DNA of 64,000 nucleotides from Reticulascus tulasneorum (GCA_001557505.1 LSAX01000001.1:3534001-3598000), one strand, 5' to 3'; shown: positions 11,729-24,465, numbered from the stretch's first letter. Notes: a model not told the origin generated them from the sequence alone. A program made the numbers and translations.

Positions 11729-13022
11729 TATAGGCCTCTGGGCCTTTTAAACTGGTCTGGAGAGAGTCTTATATGGCAAAAAGAAACAGACCAGGCTCGG
11801 CGAGGACGATGTTGCTATATGGTATGTGGTGGGTTGTGACTTTGCATCACATGCAACGGCTAAGCTTGTCCACGAGGCGTGCCACCTGACTCAAGAGGGC
11901 GTTTCACCTCGACAAGAATCCAAAAGACGCAGAAACTGGTAAGTAGAGCAGGTGAGTGCTGAAATGAGATGCTCGGCGGGCACGAGGTATAATAATAACA
12001 AAGCGAGAAGATGGTATCTCCGTGAGTTTGCGCAGGTTGCTGGTCCCATCTCCTCATCCCCCTCAGACAGTCTGGAATCGTTTCTCCCGCTTTAGCTGGC
12101 TGGCTGGCTGGCTGAAGCGGAACAAGCCCCACTCCAGACGCTATCAGCCAATACCCTTGGGCCGGAGGGTGTTTCGGACGGAGGGAACAACTAACAATTA
12201 GTGAGCCCGGCCTATTAAAGTACTTGCCGAATATAATAGCGGTTCTTCTCAGCGTCTTTTGTGTCCACTATCTAGTACCTCCTACCTATGGAGTAATAAT
12301 TCCAGAGTACCTACTATCTGTACGTAGCGTCCAGCGACTCACTAAATTACTACCTACCTAAGGTAGGGGCCGCCACCCCCCCCCCCCCCCCCCCCCACAG
12401 ACTGCCCCCTACCCTACCCTACCTTACCTACTAACCTACCGACCTGCCTAGCACAGGTGCCCCACCCGGCCACCACCCCCTCGTGACATGCAAGCCTACC
12501 TGCCTGGAATTGAGACGAGTGTGCTCATTTGAGGTCAATATGTCGCGAACTCTGTTTGCTTTTGTTTTACAATTTTGCTACAGCAACACGTATGCGTTCG
12601 TCTTGAGAGAATCACGCCGGGACTTGCTGCCTTGGTTCTTGAAGAGGCGTTGCATGATCTTCTCCCCCCTGCATCGGCACGAGCATTGTCCTGCTTTGGT
12701 CTTGGGAGTCCATCAGCCTCAGGCTTGCCGCAGGCGAGACATTTCGAGGCGAACCTGCACAGCCCATCGCCCCGGTTTTTGAGAGATGGAGGCCTTTGCC
12801 AATTGTCCCGAAAACGGCTGAACCACCAGCAATCATTGGAGTCCTCCAACGCTGCGCCAGAGCATTTGCCAGATTGAACGATCCTACATGGGTATTGAAG
12901 AGTCCAGGAGGATGGTGTTAAATTATATAAAGTAGTCCGTAGGTAAACTCGCGATAGCAAAAAGAAACATCAAGCTATTCAACTCTCCTTTCCGTTCTTT
13001 GCAGCCCTCTGCGTGTTTGCCC
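11729..13022. promoter_or_regulatory. Divergent promoter region with homopolymer and CTACC-rich tracts
   Basis: This region lies between two divergently transcribed genes (unknown acidic protein, minus; HET-domain protein, plus). It contains a GGCT microsatellite near 12099-12117, many CTACCTA/CCTAC repeats around 12280-12450, and a run of 21 C at 12376-12396. Overlapping frames at 12535-12960 are not convincing genes. It most likely holds both promoters. Confidence 0.5.
12376..12396. repeat. Poly-C tract of 21 bases
   Basis: An uninterrupted run of 21 cytosines sits in the divergent promoter region and is followed by CTACC/CCTAC repeats. Such tracts are prone to length changes and sequencing error, so the exact length is uncertain. 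Confidence 0.9.
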
Positions 13023-15010
13023 ATGATGGACTCTTTCGTCTATGAGCCGCTGCGAAGCCCGGATAACATCCGCGTGCTGAGGGTGACGCTATCGAAAAGC
13101 CTCGAGCTGGAATGCGAGCTCACCGAGATCGAGCTCAGCGAAGAGACGCAGCCGAAAGAGGCACCGCCGAAATATACAGCGCTGTCCTACACATGGGGCG
13201 ACAGCTCCTCTACCGTGCCGATGCTCTGCAATGGCAAGAAGATTGAGATTACTACAAACCTCGCCGAGGCACTCGACATGAGTGTCGGGGCGAATCCCAA
13301 CGAGCTCCTCTGGGTTGATCAGATATGCATCAACCAAAACGACATCGAGGAGAAGGGGGCCCAGGTAAGGAAGATGAGGCTTATATATGACCGTAGGATC
13401 CATCCCAACCTCCACTCATGGTTCGGCATGAGCTAACTCGCAATTTAGGAGCTCAGAACGTGCTGGCTTGGATTGGGCCCGAGCGAGAAGACACGGGACT
13501 TGCTGTGGACTTGATTAAGCGCGTAGCAGGGCTTACCAAAGGGTTCGGCAATGATGTCTTCCGCGACCACCAATATGCCGAGGAGCGTCGCAAAGTCGAG
13601 ACTGTCGAGAGAGTCACATACGAACAGGCCGAAGAACTCGGCGTCTCTTTCCGTGACGACGCTGCCTGGCGTGCCTTTTCGGCCTTCTACGACCGTCCTT
13701 GGTTCCAACGCCTCTGGGTCGTACAGGAAGTCCTCCCTGCTCGAGAAGCCTGGATCACATGCGGCTCTCACTCTGTGGAATGGCACCAGGTCAAGGCCGC
13801 GGCCGCCTGGTATGCCTACAAGACCGGGCTCATCAAGGAGAAGTACGACTCGGCACGGGATGTTGACGGCATCGCTTATAGTTGCGCAATGAACCTGGGC
13901 TGGCGGATCCGCTTCGGGAGCGAGTACTTGGCAACACTCTTCGACCAGAAGGTCCGGCCGACCTATGTTTGGGCCTTCGACGAGCTGCTCACCACTTTCC
14001 GCAATCGTCTGGCTGGTGACCCGAGAGACAAGATATACGCCCTGCTCGGCATCAGCTCCGTTGCGTTTGACATTGATACACCCCTATTTGCACCCGACTA
14101 CAGCAAGTCCGTGATGGAGGTCTTCCGCGACGCCACACGGGGACTCATCAAATATGACTCTAAATTTCCGTCTTCGCTCAAGATCTTGATGAGCGCCGTG
14201 CCTCGCTCCCAAGACCCAGGATGGCCATCATGGGTCCCGGACTGGCGGGCGACCAATACTTGGGACGTAGGCGGATCCTTACCAGAGTCTCTCAACTACA
14301 GCACCAGCAAAAACAAGCACACGTACATCGCACCGGAGGAGGGAGAGGAGAATGGTCTGCATGTGGAGGGCCACATCCTCGGAACAATAACGCACCATTC
14401 AGAGCACCACCACATCGGCGGGTTGCTCTCGAACACGCGCTCCGAGCGTGACAGGTGCCGCCAGATATACCTGGATCAGTTCTCAACCAGTATCTACACG
14501 CCAACTGGAGACAGCGTCGACACCGCTTGGGCCATGTCAATACAAGGGGGCCAGCTCTTTACTGAATTTGAAAAGAAAGGAACCACGCCCGAGCAATTTG
14601 GCGAGATCCTCGTTGACGTGATCGCCGCCATGACTCTCCCAAGATCGACACCCGAAGAGTCGGCGACCAGGATGGAGGCAGTCCAGCCATACATGGACAA
14701 GTACGGCGTGGCCCCCGGCTGGTTAGAATATACCCAGCAGATGTACTGTGAGAGGAGATGGTTCGTTACCGACACCGGGTACATCGGCATTGGCAATTGG
14801 CATTTGCAGGAAGGCGATGTGGTCGCGGAGCTTTGGGGGTTAGATGTGTCATGCATCCTCCGGCCGGTGGCGGGGGAGACTAAGGAGGAGGGCCCGAGAT
14901 CTTACGAGTTTGTGGGAGAGGCGTACTGTCACGGCGCTAAGAAAGCTGTGGAAGAGCTGGATAAAGACGATGAAGGGATTTCGAAGGGAACCAAGATGGT
15001 TCTCGTATAG
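13023..15010 (+). CDS. Heterokaryon incompatibility (HET) domain protein
   Basis: Exons 13023-13392 and 13449-15010 give 643 residues. The 56-nt intron has a GCTAAC branch site, and removing it restores the HET block YDR-AQNVLAWIG. The HET domain spans about 45-200, with the usual signatures: YTALSYTWGD, LWVDQICINQND, then VLAWIGPE and a later WFQRLWVVQE. A large C-terminal region follows, with GDPRDKIYALLGI and WVPDW motifs seen in long HET proteins, ending in a strand-rich part (VVAELWGLDVSCILRP). HET domains act in non-self recognition and can trigger cell death when hyphae fuse; this member's own role is unknown. The start is ATG at 13023; 13026 is a second in-frame ATG. Confidence 0.93.
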
Positions 15011-15570
15011 ATTGTAATTATATACCTAGGGACTCATCGACCAACTATAACCCTAACCCTGTATATATGTCTTGGTGGAAGCGGGTCCGCATTTGTTCTT
15101 CAAAAAAGGAATAATAGAGGAAGCTACTACGTAATAGTACCCTTGCATACCGTTCTGCGCCATGTCGTCACTGCATTCAACGGTCGCGTCTCCCCAAAAA
15201 TTTCCGGGGCCGAAACTTTAGATCAACCAGAAATCAACGTTTAATTGCCCACGAAGTAGGAACAGATTAGCATTCCATCTTTGCGGAGGCCTTGGATCAT
15301 TTCTGGAACAAAAAATGCGACAGCTTCTTTCGCTGTGAGGAGCCCCATTCCAACTACTACGTGTATTTTAGCGGGGACGATAACGGAGCACCGGCGACGA
15401 CGGAGGGACTGAAGGCTAGGAAAATACATCCTCCGGCGCTGACGCTGCATCTCTTTTATTATCGGCAGCACACGTCACCCTGAGACCAGGTCGAAGACAG
15501 TGCTCGCTTGTCCAGGGTGCAGGCCCTTCACAGAACTCCCAAGAGGGTCCACGAGGACAGCGACGGATGC
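15011..15570. other. Intergenic region before TPC1
   Basis: This holds the 3' end of the HET gene and the promoter and leader of TPC1. Two copies of a telomere-like hexamer (TAACCCTAACCCT at 15048-15060) occur but are too few to mean a former telomere. Overlapping frames at 15241-15483 show no domain. Confidence 0.5.
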
Positions 15571-16659
15571 ATGTCGCCCAGCAGCGGCGAACGCCTCAAA
15601 GATGAGGTAAGTCGCCTCATCCGCACCGCACGATAGCCTTCGACCTGCTAATGTTCTCCAGGGCACAAAGATCCAAGTCGTGACGGCTGGCGCAACTGCC
15701 GGCTTGATAGCACGGTAAGGGAGTCAATTAACCTCCCCGCGACTCGCTGCCCACGATACTGATCTTCTGCTCCTAGGTTTGTGATCGCGCCACTCGACGT
15801 CGTGAAGATACGCCTCCAGCTTCAGTCGCATTCGCTATCCGCTCCGCTGCCGCTCACTAACGCACAAGGCGGACCGATATACACTGGCACGATATCGACG
15901 ATCAAGCATATACTTGCGAATGAAGGGCTGACGGGCTTGTGGAAGGGCAATGTGCCCGCGGAGCTGATGTATATCTGCTACTCGGCTGCTCAGTTCACGG
16001 CATACCGATCTACAACTCAATTCCTACATACGGCCTTTGGGGATCATCGGCTGCCGCATTCCGTGGAATCGTTCATCGCTGGTGCGTCTGCTGGCGCTGC
16101 GTCTACAACCGTTACATATCCCCTCGATCTGCTCCGTACCAGGTTCGCAGCGCAAGGTAATGATCGCGTATACAACTCTCTACGACATGCAATCCTCGAC
16201 ATCCAGCGCGACGAGGGCTGGCGCGGTTTCTTCCGCGGACTAGGCCCAGGCATAGCGCAGATTGTGCCGTTCATGGGCATCTTCTTCACCGTCTACGAAA
16301 GCCTGCGTCTGCCGATGGGGACACTCAATCTCCCGTGGGGTGGCGGCGATGCGACCGCCGGCGTGCTGGCTAGTGTTCTTGCGAAGACAGCCGTGTTCCC
16401 GCTTGACCTGGTACGGAAACGGATTCAGGTACAGGGGCCGACGAGAGGCAAGTACGTGCATAAGAATATACCCGAATACACAGGGTCGGTCGGGGCGTTG
16501 CGGACGATTATGCGGACCGAAGGCGTTAGGGGTTTATATAGGGGTCTCACAGTGAGCTTGATCAAGGCTGCGCCTGGGAGTGCGGTTACTGTCTGGACTT
16601 ACGAGAGGGTTTTGCGGCTGCTGATGAGCATGGATACCGAGAAGGAGGCACCGGTTTGA
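15571..16659 (+). CDS. TPC1: Mitochondrial thiamine pyrophosphate carrier
   Basis: Three exons, 15571-15606, 15662-15714 and 15777-16659, give 323 residues. It is a mitochondrial carrier (SLC25 family) with three repeats: signatures [21 protein letters not shown] and [11 protein letters not shown], each followed by a WKG/FRGLGP/YRGL type motif. The N-terminus (GERLKDEGTKIQV) and the overall pattern match fungal TPC1. This protein exchanges cytosolic thiamine pyrophosphate for nucleotides across the inner membrane, feeding matrix thiamine-dependent enzymes. Exon 1 codes only 12 residues. A nearer ATG at 15567 is out of frame and stops at once, so 15571 is chosen. Confidence 0.93.
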
Positions 16660-16901
16660 GTCGATGGTTCCTAGAGTATATGATGAACTACCGTGTTGGG
16701 ATGTCGACCGTTGCATAGGAGGACAAGGTGTAGGAATACAGTAGACAGCACACGCGCATTTTGTATAGACCAAAGGTCAGGACCTGAATATACCCTGACT
16801 ACCAGGTTCGCCAGTCTACCATCCCCGGACAAACCAAACGTAAAGCAATACTAGGGGTAATTCGCACCGGCGTCTTCTATCTTTCGTGTGTCTCCCAGAC
16901 C

Positions 16902-18335
16902 TCAAGTCTCAAGGCTGCCATTCTCTTTCAACCCATTAACCGCCCCCGCGTTGACCAGGTCCGCTCTCTCGATGCACTCTTCTATCACCTGCCAGAAACG
17001 CGGAATGTCCAATCCGCGAGGTATCCGCACGCCCTCCGAGCCAGCCTCGAGGAGCTTTGCGATCGTCCGGCCAGTCTGTGCCCCGGCTTTCGCGTCGTCG
17101 TGGGTCCCCTCCGTCACGACGGTGACTTGGAAGCGCTCCTTGAACTTGACGCAGTTCTCCTTTTTGCGATCCCAGTCGTGGAACGGGATCTCGTGTTTTG
17201 TGCCGAGTAACACGGCTGCTACGGCTAGGGGGTCGTGCAGCGGAGGCCCCTGGGTGATCCCGAATACATCGCTGGAGAGGTTAGACATGATGCGTAATCT
17301 GTCACCAGGGAATGGTGCGTACCTGTACGTCTTTGCGAAGAACAGCAGTAGCTCTACCAGCATCTGCCTCAGTACTGTCTTCCCCTTCCCGGTCTTCTCA
17401 CCGTCTTTGCCATAGAGCAACAGCTCCTGCACTTCACTCGTCGCAAGCACTTGATGCGACAAATCTAATGGAACCAGCGTCGTCTTGGCCGCCAAGGCCC
17501 TGTTATCGAACAACGCCGCCGCGGCCTCCGGATCTGCCAGGATGTTGAACTCGGCCCACTGGCTCCAGTTACCGATGCGCTCTACGCCATTCACCTTGCC
17601 CATGACGATGTCCGTGAAGCCGCCGCCAATGGCGCCGCCCATGATGCTCAGGCCTTTGAGGTGGCCGACTAGCGTGGGGTACTTGGCGAATAGCTGTGCC
17701 ATGTTGGTTTGGCTTCCGGTGGCGACGAGCCATGCTGTGCCGGGTGCTGTGGCCGAGATGGCTGAGGCGATGGCGTCGATGGCTGGGACGGAGCGATTGG
17801 CGGGCACGGAAGGCTGGGGGAGGAGCTCGGTCCCGTCTATCCCGGACTCACCGTGGATGTCCGTCGGGGCATGCATGGGCGGCCGAGCCATTGACGTGGA
17901 TGCGCCGACATACACTGGGACTTCATGCTGCTTACCGATGGCTGTGAGGACAGAGGAGGCATTTAGAGTTGTTTTCCTTCGAGGTGTGTTAGATTGTTGA
18001 ATGGCTTCATCTTATCACTTCATCGCTCCTTAGCAGGACGGAGATACATACACCAACGAGGCGTTTCCGAAGACAGTCGAGATTCCCAGCAATTGGAACG
18101 CCGGGTGATAGGCAGCTAAAAGTATAGCGAATGTGTCCTAGCCGATATAATTAGCGATTATCTTGAATCAACCTGTTCTGACTTGGTGCTGATCAAAAGG
18201 CCTGATCTCACCCGCGCATCGGATTAAGATACAGCCACACCGGTACTTCTAATAAGCTTTGAGAGACTACTAGGGTAAACTCACATCGTGGCCGGGATCG
18301 CAATCCAGCCAGAGCGGGATTTTAGTTTCAGGCAT
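16902..18335 (-). CDS. URH1: Inosine-uridine preferring nucleoside hydrolase
   Basis: Three exons, 18335-18285, 18137-18052 and 17976-16902, give 403 residues. Exon 1 carries the calcium-binding start of the family (LDCDPGHDD, split by the first intron after GHD). Exon 2 supplies the AILLAAYHP helix and the TVFGNASL strand. Later family motifs are NILADPEAAAALF and PLHDPLAVAAVL, with the conserved His-Asp pair. The enzyme cleaves ribonucleosides to ribose and base for salvage. The second donor could be GTGTAT or, two bases later, GTATGT; only GTATGT keeps the phase (SLVKTTLNAS). It is slightly longer than bacterial members (about 310 aa), as is usual in filamentous fungi. Confidence 0.9.
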
Positions 18336-18861
18336 AGCTGATCTGATTTTCCTTTGTGAGAAAATCTCTAGCAATAAGTTGGTACTAAGCCAGTCGATTG
18401 TTGAAGGCAGGTGTTTGGTTGTTTAGTCTGAGTAATGCGGGATCTGTGACTAAGTCAGTAGGCTATGAGATGAGGTAGGTGGTTATGCTATCAATCTTAC
18501 AAATGGCTCTTTTCGGGGGCATTTCGAAACATTAGTAGCGAGTGGAGACTTTTTGTATCGGAACCCGGCGCTCTGCTGGACGCAAAAACGGGTATTGCGG
18601 CGCTGCGGCGGTCAAGGTGCTGTCTACACTCGATCACATGACGATACGAGAGGACTCGTAAGTCTTAGCGCCGAGGATTGGAGATCTCTTGGTTCCATTG
18701 AAGCGGAGCCAGAGAAATGGAATCTGGTGCAATGCCCCGGACGATCCATTCCTTTGCCCGGGGCAGAAAGGATCAAGTTTTGTCGCGGTTGGGAAGAGTT
18801 CATCGCTGATGGCGATGCCTTTGCTCATCAATTGACACAATATATGTAAAATATAGAGCTA
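18336..18861. other. Intergenic region between the nucleoside hydrolase and RED-like genes
   Basis: The promoter of the nucleoside hydrolase gene (starting at 18335, minus) and the 3' end of the RED-like gene (ending at 18862, minus) fall here. Short overlapping frames at 18553-18849 on both strands have no domain. Nothing else is seen. Confidence 0.5.
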
Positions 18862-20508
18862 TCACTTAGCCGCTTTCCTCTCTGCCATGACCCGGAGAAC
18901 GTCAGCAGCGTTATTGGCATCTCCCTTCCTCTTCTTCGGACCCCTTTTCCTCTTCGCCTTGCCTTCTTTGCCATCGTCGTCGTCGTCATCCCCTCCCCAT
19001 TGAGACAGCTTGACCTTCTTGTCTTCGAAGTCCTCCTCGTCCTCAAACCTGCTGGTGCCGAAGCCCATGTCCATATCCTGATCATCTCTGTCCGACTGCT
19101 GCAGCATCCTCTTGCGGCGCTCGTCGCGGGCCTTGGTCTCTTCGTCCACTTCTTCCGGCTCGTTGGCGACTGGGTTGAGTAAGGCGGCCCTCTTGAATGC
19201 GGCCATGATAGCCGGGTCTGACATGGACGGCGCCTTGAGTGATTGCGATGATATGAGATCCGTCTTTGAATCCTTGAAATAGTTGTTCCGTTGTGCTGGT
19301 CTTGGAGGCGGTGCCATGGCCCCTTTCAAAGTCGGGTCTGTCGACTCATTTCCTTCCTGTGTCGTTGACTCCTTTCCTGCGACATCAGTCTTCTCATCAC
19401 CAGAATCCCCCTCATCCGAGCTCGACACCATTCCGGCAAGCGGGTCGTAGTCATCGCCGACGCCGCCAAAGATATCATCATCCTCTTCTTCCGACTCCTC
19501 CTTCTTTCTATATATCTCCGGTACTTCCATACCCAGGGGCTGTGCATTTTGGTCCGGCATCATGAGCTCCTTTTGCCTCGCCTCCTCCGCTTCAGGATTG
19601 ATCTTGCGAACTTTTCGCTTCTCGTGACCGTCCTCGTCGATAATTATGAGCACTTCGCGGCCTTTGCTGTCTCGCTCGATACGAGTTCCTGGTTTTTGCT
19701 TCGCGCCAACCTTCTTGAATCTGTCGCCTAAAGTATTCTCCTTGGCTTTGGCAGCCTCTCGAGCTGCTTTCAATTCTGCTATCATCTGGTCTCGTGTTCT
19801 CTTCTTTCCCGGTAATAGCGCGACGGGCGCTAGTTGTCCCTTCTTCTCGGTCTTCTCCTTGGTTATAGCCGCGACCTCTCGATCTTGCACCTCGTCAAAA
19901 GCGTCGTCGACATCCTCCTCAGGCTCGGCCGTCTCGTCCTCCTGCTCCGCCTCCTGTTTACTATTATCGTAAACATCTTCTCCTTTTCGTACTCTTTCCA
20001 GTAATTTGAAGTCCAATCCTTTGACCAGGTGGGTGCTGGACAGGTCACCACCTGCAATCTCGAATCTCAGCCTGTCGAATGTCGCCTGATCAATCTCCTC
20101 TTTCTTGAATGCCTCCTCTAGCGCCTTGATTCTGGTGGCTCGATCGTCGTCTTCTTCGTCTTCTCGAGCTTTGGAGCGATCGAGGTATCCCTCTGCAAAT
20201 CTTGCTCCTTTCGGTGCGGAAGAGCGGAACTTCTTTTGCGGTTGAGTTGCAAGATTTCTTTGTGCTAGTTGACGGGCAAACTCTGATCTGCCTCCGCCGA
20301 CGGAGCGCCTGATACCATGTAAGTTACAGTGTGCCCAAAAGGATAGTCATAGAGGAACGTACGGTGTCATGGGTATATTGGCTCGCTGTCGTGAACCCAG
20401 TGTGCCAGAGCTTGCTGGACTTGAGGCGCTTGGGTTGGGCCCATTACTCTGTGTATCAGGCTTGGCCGATTTGCCCACTAGCAGATTCCGAAACTGTTCG
20501 TTATTCAT
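18862..20508 (-). CDS. RED-like (IK) spliceosomal protein
   Basis: Exons 20508-20363 and 20308-18862 give 530 residues; the 54-nt intron is in phase 2. The N-terminal part (about 1-200) matches the RED-like domain: MNNEQFRNLL, the RSEFARQLAQRN block, a Y-L-D-R-S segment, and HLVKGLDFKLLERVR. The rest is charged, with a GDDYDPLAG motif, acidic runs, a Lys/Arg-rich KRKRGPKKRK signal and a C-terminal VLRVMAERK helix. Human RED (IK) belongs to the spliceosome B complex with SMU1 and helps splice short introns, relevant in a genome with introns near 50 nt. It shares a 448-bp divergent promoter with REV1. Confidence 0.9.
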
Positions 20509-20956
20509 GTTGCTAACGAAACTCAGGAACCTGTATTGTTGCGAGAACGGGATCCAGGGTGTGTTCAGCCTTGCAAGTCGAGGCTACAGAAGCTTCGGGG
20601 GACAATGTGGCTGTGATGAGTCAGCACGATCACGGGATGACGTGTTAAAAGCGCGGCATTGCTCCCCACTTTACGCGGTCCACACTGTCGAGCTCGAACG
20701 CCCTTTGGTTCAGGCAGCGAGGATATCTCACTCAATCAGGACCTTTTCTTGGCACTTCTACGTTACCATTGCTGCACAGTGGTGGAGGCGATGAGGGTGG
20801 ATACCAAAAATGTGTGAAAAGGAAACATCAGCGACCTTCACGGGCTCTCTACCTGCTCAGGCAAAAGATCCTCAAACCGTCTAGCATCACGCAGCTCCCC
20901 GCGACTCGTCGTCGCTAAGGACAGACTGGCCCGAAGACTCATATTGACTTGTCAAC
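20509..20956. promoter_or_regulatory. Divergent promoter of the RED-like gene and REV1
   Basis: Only 448 bp separate the start codons of the RED-like gene (minus) and REV1 (plus), so both promoters must be packed here. Overlapping short frames are not genes. I see no clear known operator. Confidence 0.6.
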
Positions 20957-23900
20957 ATGGGAAGCCGTCTCGAGAAGAACTCATCCCAAGTGAGGAAGAG
21001 GATCGAGAATCACACCTTCACTGATGAAGGTGGCGAAGAGTATGAGCCCAGTGCCTTCGGAGGCTTCGGCGATTATTTTAGGAGGAAGAAGATCAAGCTC
21101 CAAAATCTTGACTCTGAGATCCGCGCTTCGTCATCATCCGAGAAACCGCAGATTTTCAAGGGAATCGTGGCGCATGTGATGGGCTATACCCAACCGTCAC
21201 TTCATGTGTGAGTAACCATCGACCTACGAACTCCTTTCCGCTAATGTGTTTTAGCTTGCACCGTGAACTTGTTCAACATGGCGCTGGGTTCTTGCAATAT
21301 TTGGACTCGAAGACAATGGCAACTCATATCATTGCTTCTACCTTGCCACCAAAGAAGACTGTCGACTACAGTAGATATCGGATCGTGAAACCAGCATGGG
21401 TGACAGATTCCATCCAAGCCGGGAAGCTGCTCCCGTGGTCTGATTATCGAGTAATCGACGAAGGTCCGAGGCAGAAAGTCTTGAAATTTGATGGAGGAAA
21501 GATGAGCCAGGCAAACCCTCAGCAGCGCATGGGCTATCGAGAACAGACGGACAACAGTATCTATACCGCCGCATTTAGAAATACCGCAGAAGCCGGTAGT
21601 ACTCAGTCTCTGAGTCAATTCGCAGAAAAGCTGGATTCTCCCGGTCCCGGCGGATCGTCAAGCAAACCAAGCACAACCAACGATGATGCAGGTACTCTGC
21701 AACCTGCGAGTCTCGACGAGGTTGCTGAAGATGATGTTTATGATGATATGGATATTAACGATGCTATGGATCAGGGTCTTCTCGACCATCACACTGTTGA
21801 AAATGAGCAAAGTCCCAAATCAGAAACGTCATATCAGGATCAGCAAGTGGGGGTAAAACAATGTGATAAAATGCCGGAAAACATGACATCTGAGGAACAC
21901 AATGCATGGTTGCTTTCAGACCCACGTATTCGAAAATCATCGACAGCCAATCCCGAGTTTTTAAAGCAGTTCTACTCTGAGAGCCGCTTGCATCATCTCG
22001 CTACGTGGAAAGCCGAGCTCAAATCCAAGATGCAAAGACTTGCCAAAGAGAAAGGGTCCGCTGCAAAGGGGTGGAAGAGGAAGCCTGGATCTAGGCGTTA
22101 CATCATGCATGTCGACTTTGATAGCTTCTTCTGTTCTGTTTCTCTTAAGCAGCAACCAGAATTTATCGACAGACCAGCTGTCGTAGCCCATGGGTCAGGG
22201 ACCGGCTCGGAGATTGCAAGCTGCAACTACGCAGCACGGAAGTTCGGAGTCAAGAATGGCATGTGGATGAAGAGGGCTCTCGACATGTGTCCTGATATCA
22301 AAGTACTGCCCTACGACTTCCCAGCCTATGAAGAGGCAAGTCGTCTATTTTACGAGTCAATACTCGAAGTCGGAGGCGTTGTACAAAGCGTCAGCGTTGA
22401 TGAGGCACTTGTCGACGTGACGGTCATTGTGCTTTCTGCTGCCCGCTCTGACGGGAGTGGAGTGGATGAGGGAAGCATCTGGAGGGAGCAGGAAACGGCG
22501 GAAGAGCTCGCAACGACCTTGCGCCAGAAAATCAAGCTCAAGACTGGGTGCGCGGTGTCTGTTGGCATCGGTGGAAATATACTACTCGCGAAAGTGGCCC
22601 TTCGAAAAGCAAAGCCGGCAGGACAGTTCCAGGTCAGGCCAGAAGATATTCTTGACCTTCTCGGAGATCTTGAAGCCAAGGACCTACCAGGTGTTGCTCA
22701 TAGCCTCGGTGGAAAGCTTGAGGAGATCGGAGTGAAGTTTGTGAAGGACATACGCCAGCTGTCAAAAGAGCGGTTATCTTCGGTTTTGGGCCCGAAGACT
22801 GGAGAGAAGTTGTGGGAGTATGCTAGAGGCATTGACCGAACTGAAGTTGGAGAGCAGCCTCCTCGAAAGTCTGTCTCGGCTGAGGTCAACTGGGGTATAA
22901 GATTTATCAATCAACAGGAAGCCGAAGAGTTCGTAATGAATCTCTGCAAGGAGTTGGAACGGCGGTTGCTTAACGAGCAAGTCAAGGGCAAACACCTCAC
23001 CGTAAAAATTATGCGACGTTCGCTAGATGCACCACTCGACCCAGCGAAACACCTTGGGCACGGCCGATGCGACACCTTCAACAAGAGCATGGTATTTGGC
23101 GTGGCCACTCACGATGGCGAGATCATTGGGAAGGAGGCCGTGTCAATTCTACGCTCGTTCAAGTTCAGTCCTGGCGACCTGAGAGGTTTCGGAATGCAGT
23201 TGACAAAGCTAGATCCCATCAAATCTGGAGCTGCTGGCGTGGACGGTAGCCAGAGAAGACTCGCATTTCCTACATTTAACGGTCCTCCATCCGCAAAAAA
23301 GACCAAAACTGATCCCATTGAAGATTTGGAAAGTCCTCAGAAGCCGAGCGCTTCTCCGGGCCATGACGTGCCTAGAGACCCGATTGCCGATGACCCTCTA
23401 ACACCACGGAAACCCAAGTCAGCCTCTATCCATCCTGCACTCGCGTTAGCGAGAGCGGGTGAAATCGATGCGATGGCAAGAACGCCGCTGAACGTCACTG
23501 GCACACAGTTCATCATGCCGACAAATCCTGACCCTGCTGTTCTCGCAGAGCTTCCCAACGACATACGAGCGAAACTCTTAGGGCGAAACAAGAACCTAGC
23601 GTTCGCCAGGCAGGAATCTCCCACAGTCAAGTCAAGGAGTCAAAGCCCAGCCCTGGTGGATGAGATGCCGTCCCAGATCGACCCCGAAGTCTTCCACGCT
23701 TTGCCCGATGATATGAAGGCTGAGGTTCTGGCATCATACGGCCGCAAGGGGGGACAAGCACTACTTCCCCAATCACCACGCAAGGATAGACTTGTGCAAC
23801 AAAAGAAGGCGACAACTCCTACCAAGCGGGGTATAAGGGGCATGTGGAGCAAAGCCCGAGAAAGACAGCACGATGCGGCTTCGAACCTGATGCAGACCAA

Positions 23901-24465
23901 CTTCCTTCCGATCAAAGGTGGCGAGGATGTTGCCGAAGAAGAAGGACCTGAAGAGTTGGACTCTGGTTTCTTGGCGGAATTACCTGAAGATGTGCGTCGG
24001 GAAGTCATTGAAGACCACCGAAGGAGACGTCTAGCCCATCGAGCTGGACTAAATTTCAACGCCCAAAGCCGACGACATCAAGGTCCGGACGCGGAAGACA
24101 TCCTGGCAGGGGGCCAGACGAAGATACAGTTCCCTGCTCCACCCCCGAAAATCACCTTTACAGGCTCGTCGTTGAAGTCATTCCAAGAGATCAAGGAGAT
24201 GCTTGATGCCTGGTACGCCGAGACTGTACAGGATGGACCTCATCCATCAGATGTTCAGGCATTCGAGAAGTATCTGTCACGCGTCGTACTTGAAGAAAAA
24301 GACATGCACAAGGCTTCGAAACTGGTCCAATGGCTTGGTTTCATGGTGGAGCAAGATGCCAGCGAAGGAAAGGTGCATCAACGTTGGAGACGAGCCCTAC
24401 ATGGCATAAAGGATGAGGTGCAGAAGGCTGTTGGGCAACGAGGGTTAGGGCCTCTTAACATATGA
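20957..24465 (+). CDS. REV1: DNA repair protein REV1 (Y-family deoxycytidyl transferase)
   Basis: Exons 20957-21207 and 21255-24465 give 1153 residues; the 47-nt intron lies inside the BRCT domain (about 65-150). The Y-family polymerase core starts near 368 with VDFDSFFCSV (catalytic Asp371) and SCNYAARKFGVKNGMW. Catalytic acidic residues are SVDEA (Asp466, Glu467). A little-finger region follows to about 760. Three ubiquitin-binding-like motifs come next (ELPNDIRAKLL, ALPDDMKAEVLA, ELPEDVRREVI). The C-terminal 100 residues form the helical Rev1 C-terminal domain that binds other translesion polymerases. The enzyme inserts dCMP opposite abasic sites and scaffolds polymerase zeta. All expected domains are present and intact. 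Confidence 0.96.

Noticed and set aside
15048..15060. Telomere-like TAACCCTAACCCT
   Set aside because: Only two units; this occurs by chance and is no evidence of an internal telomere.
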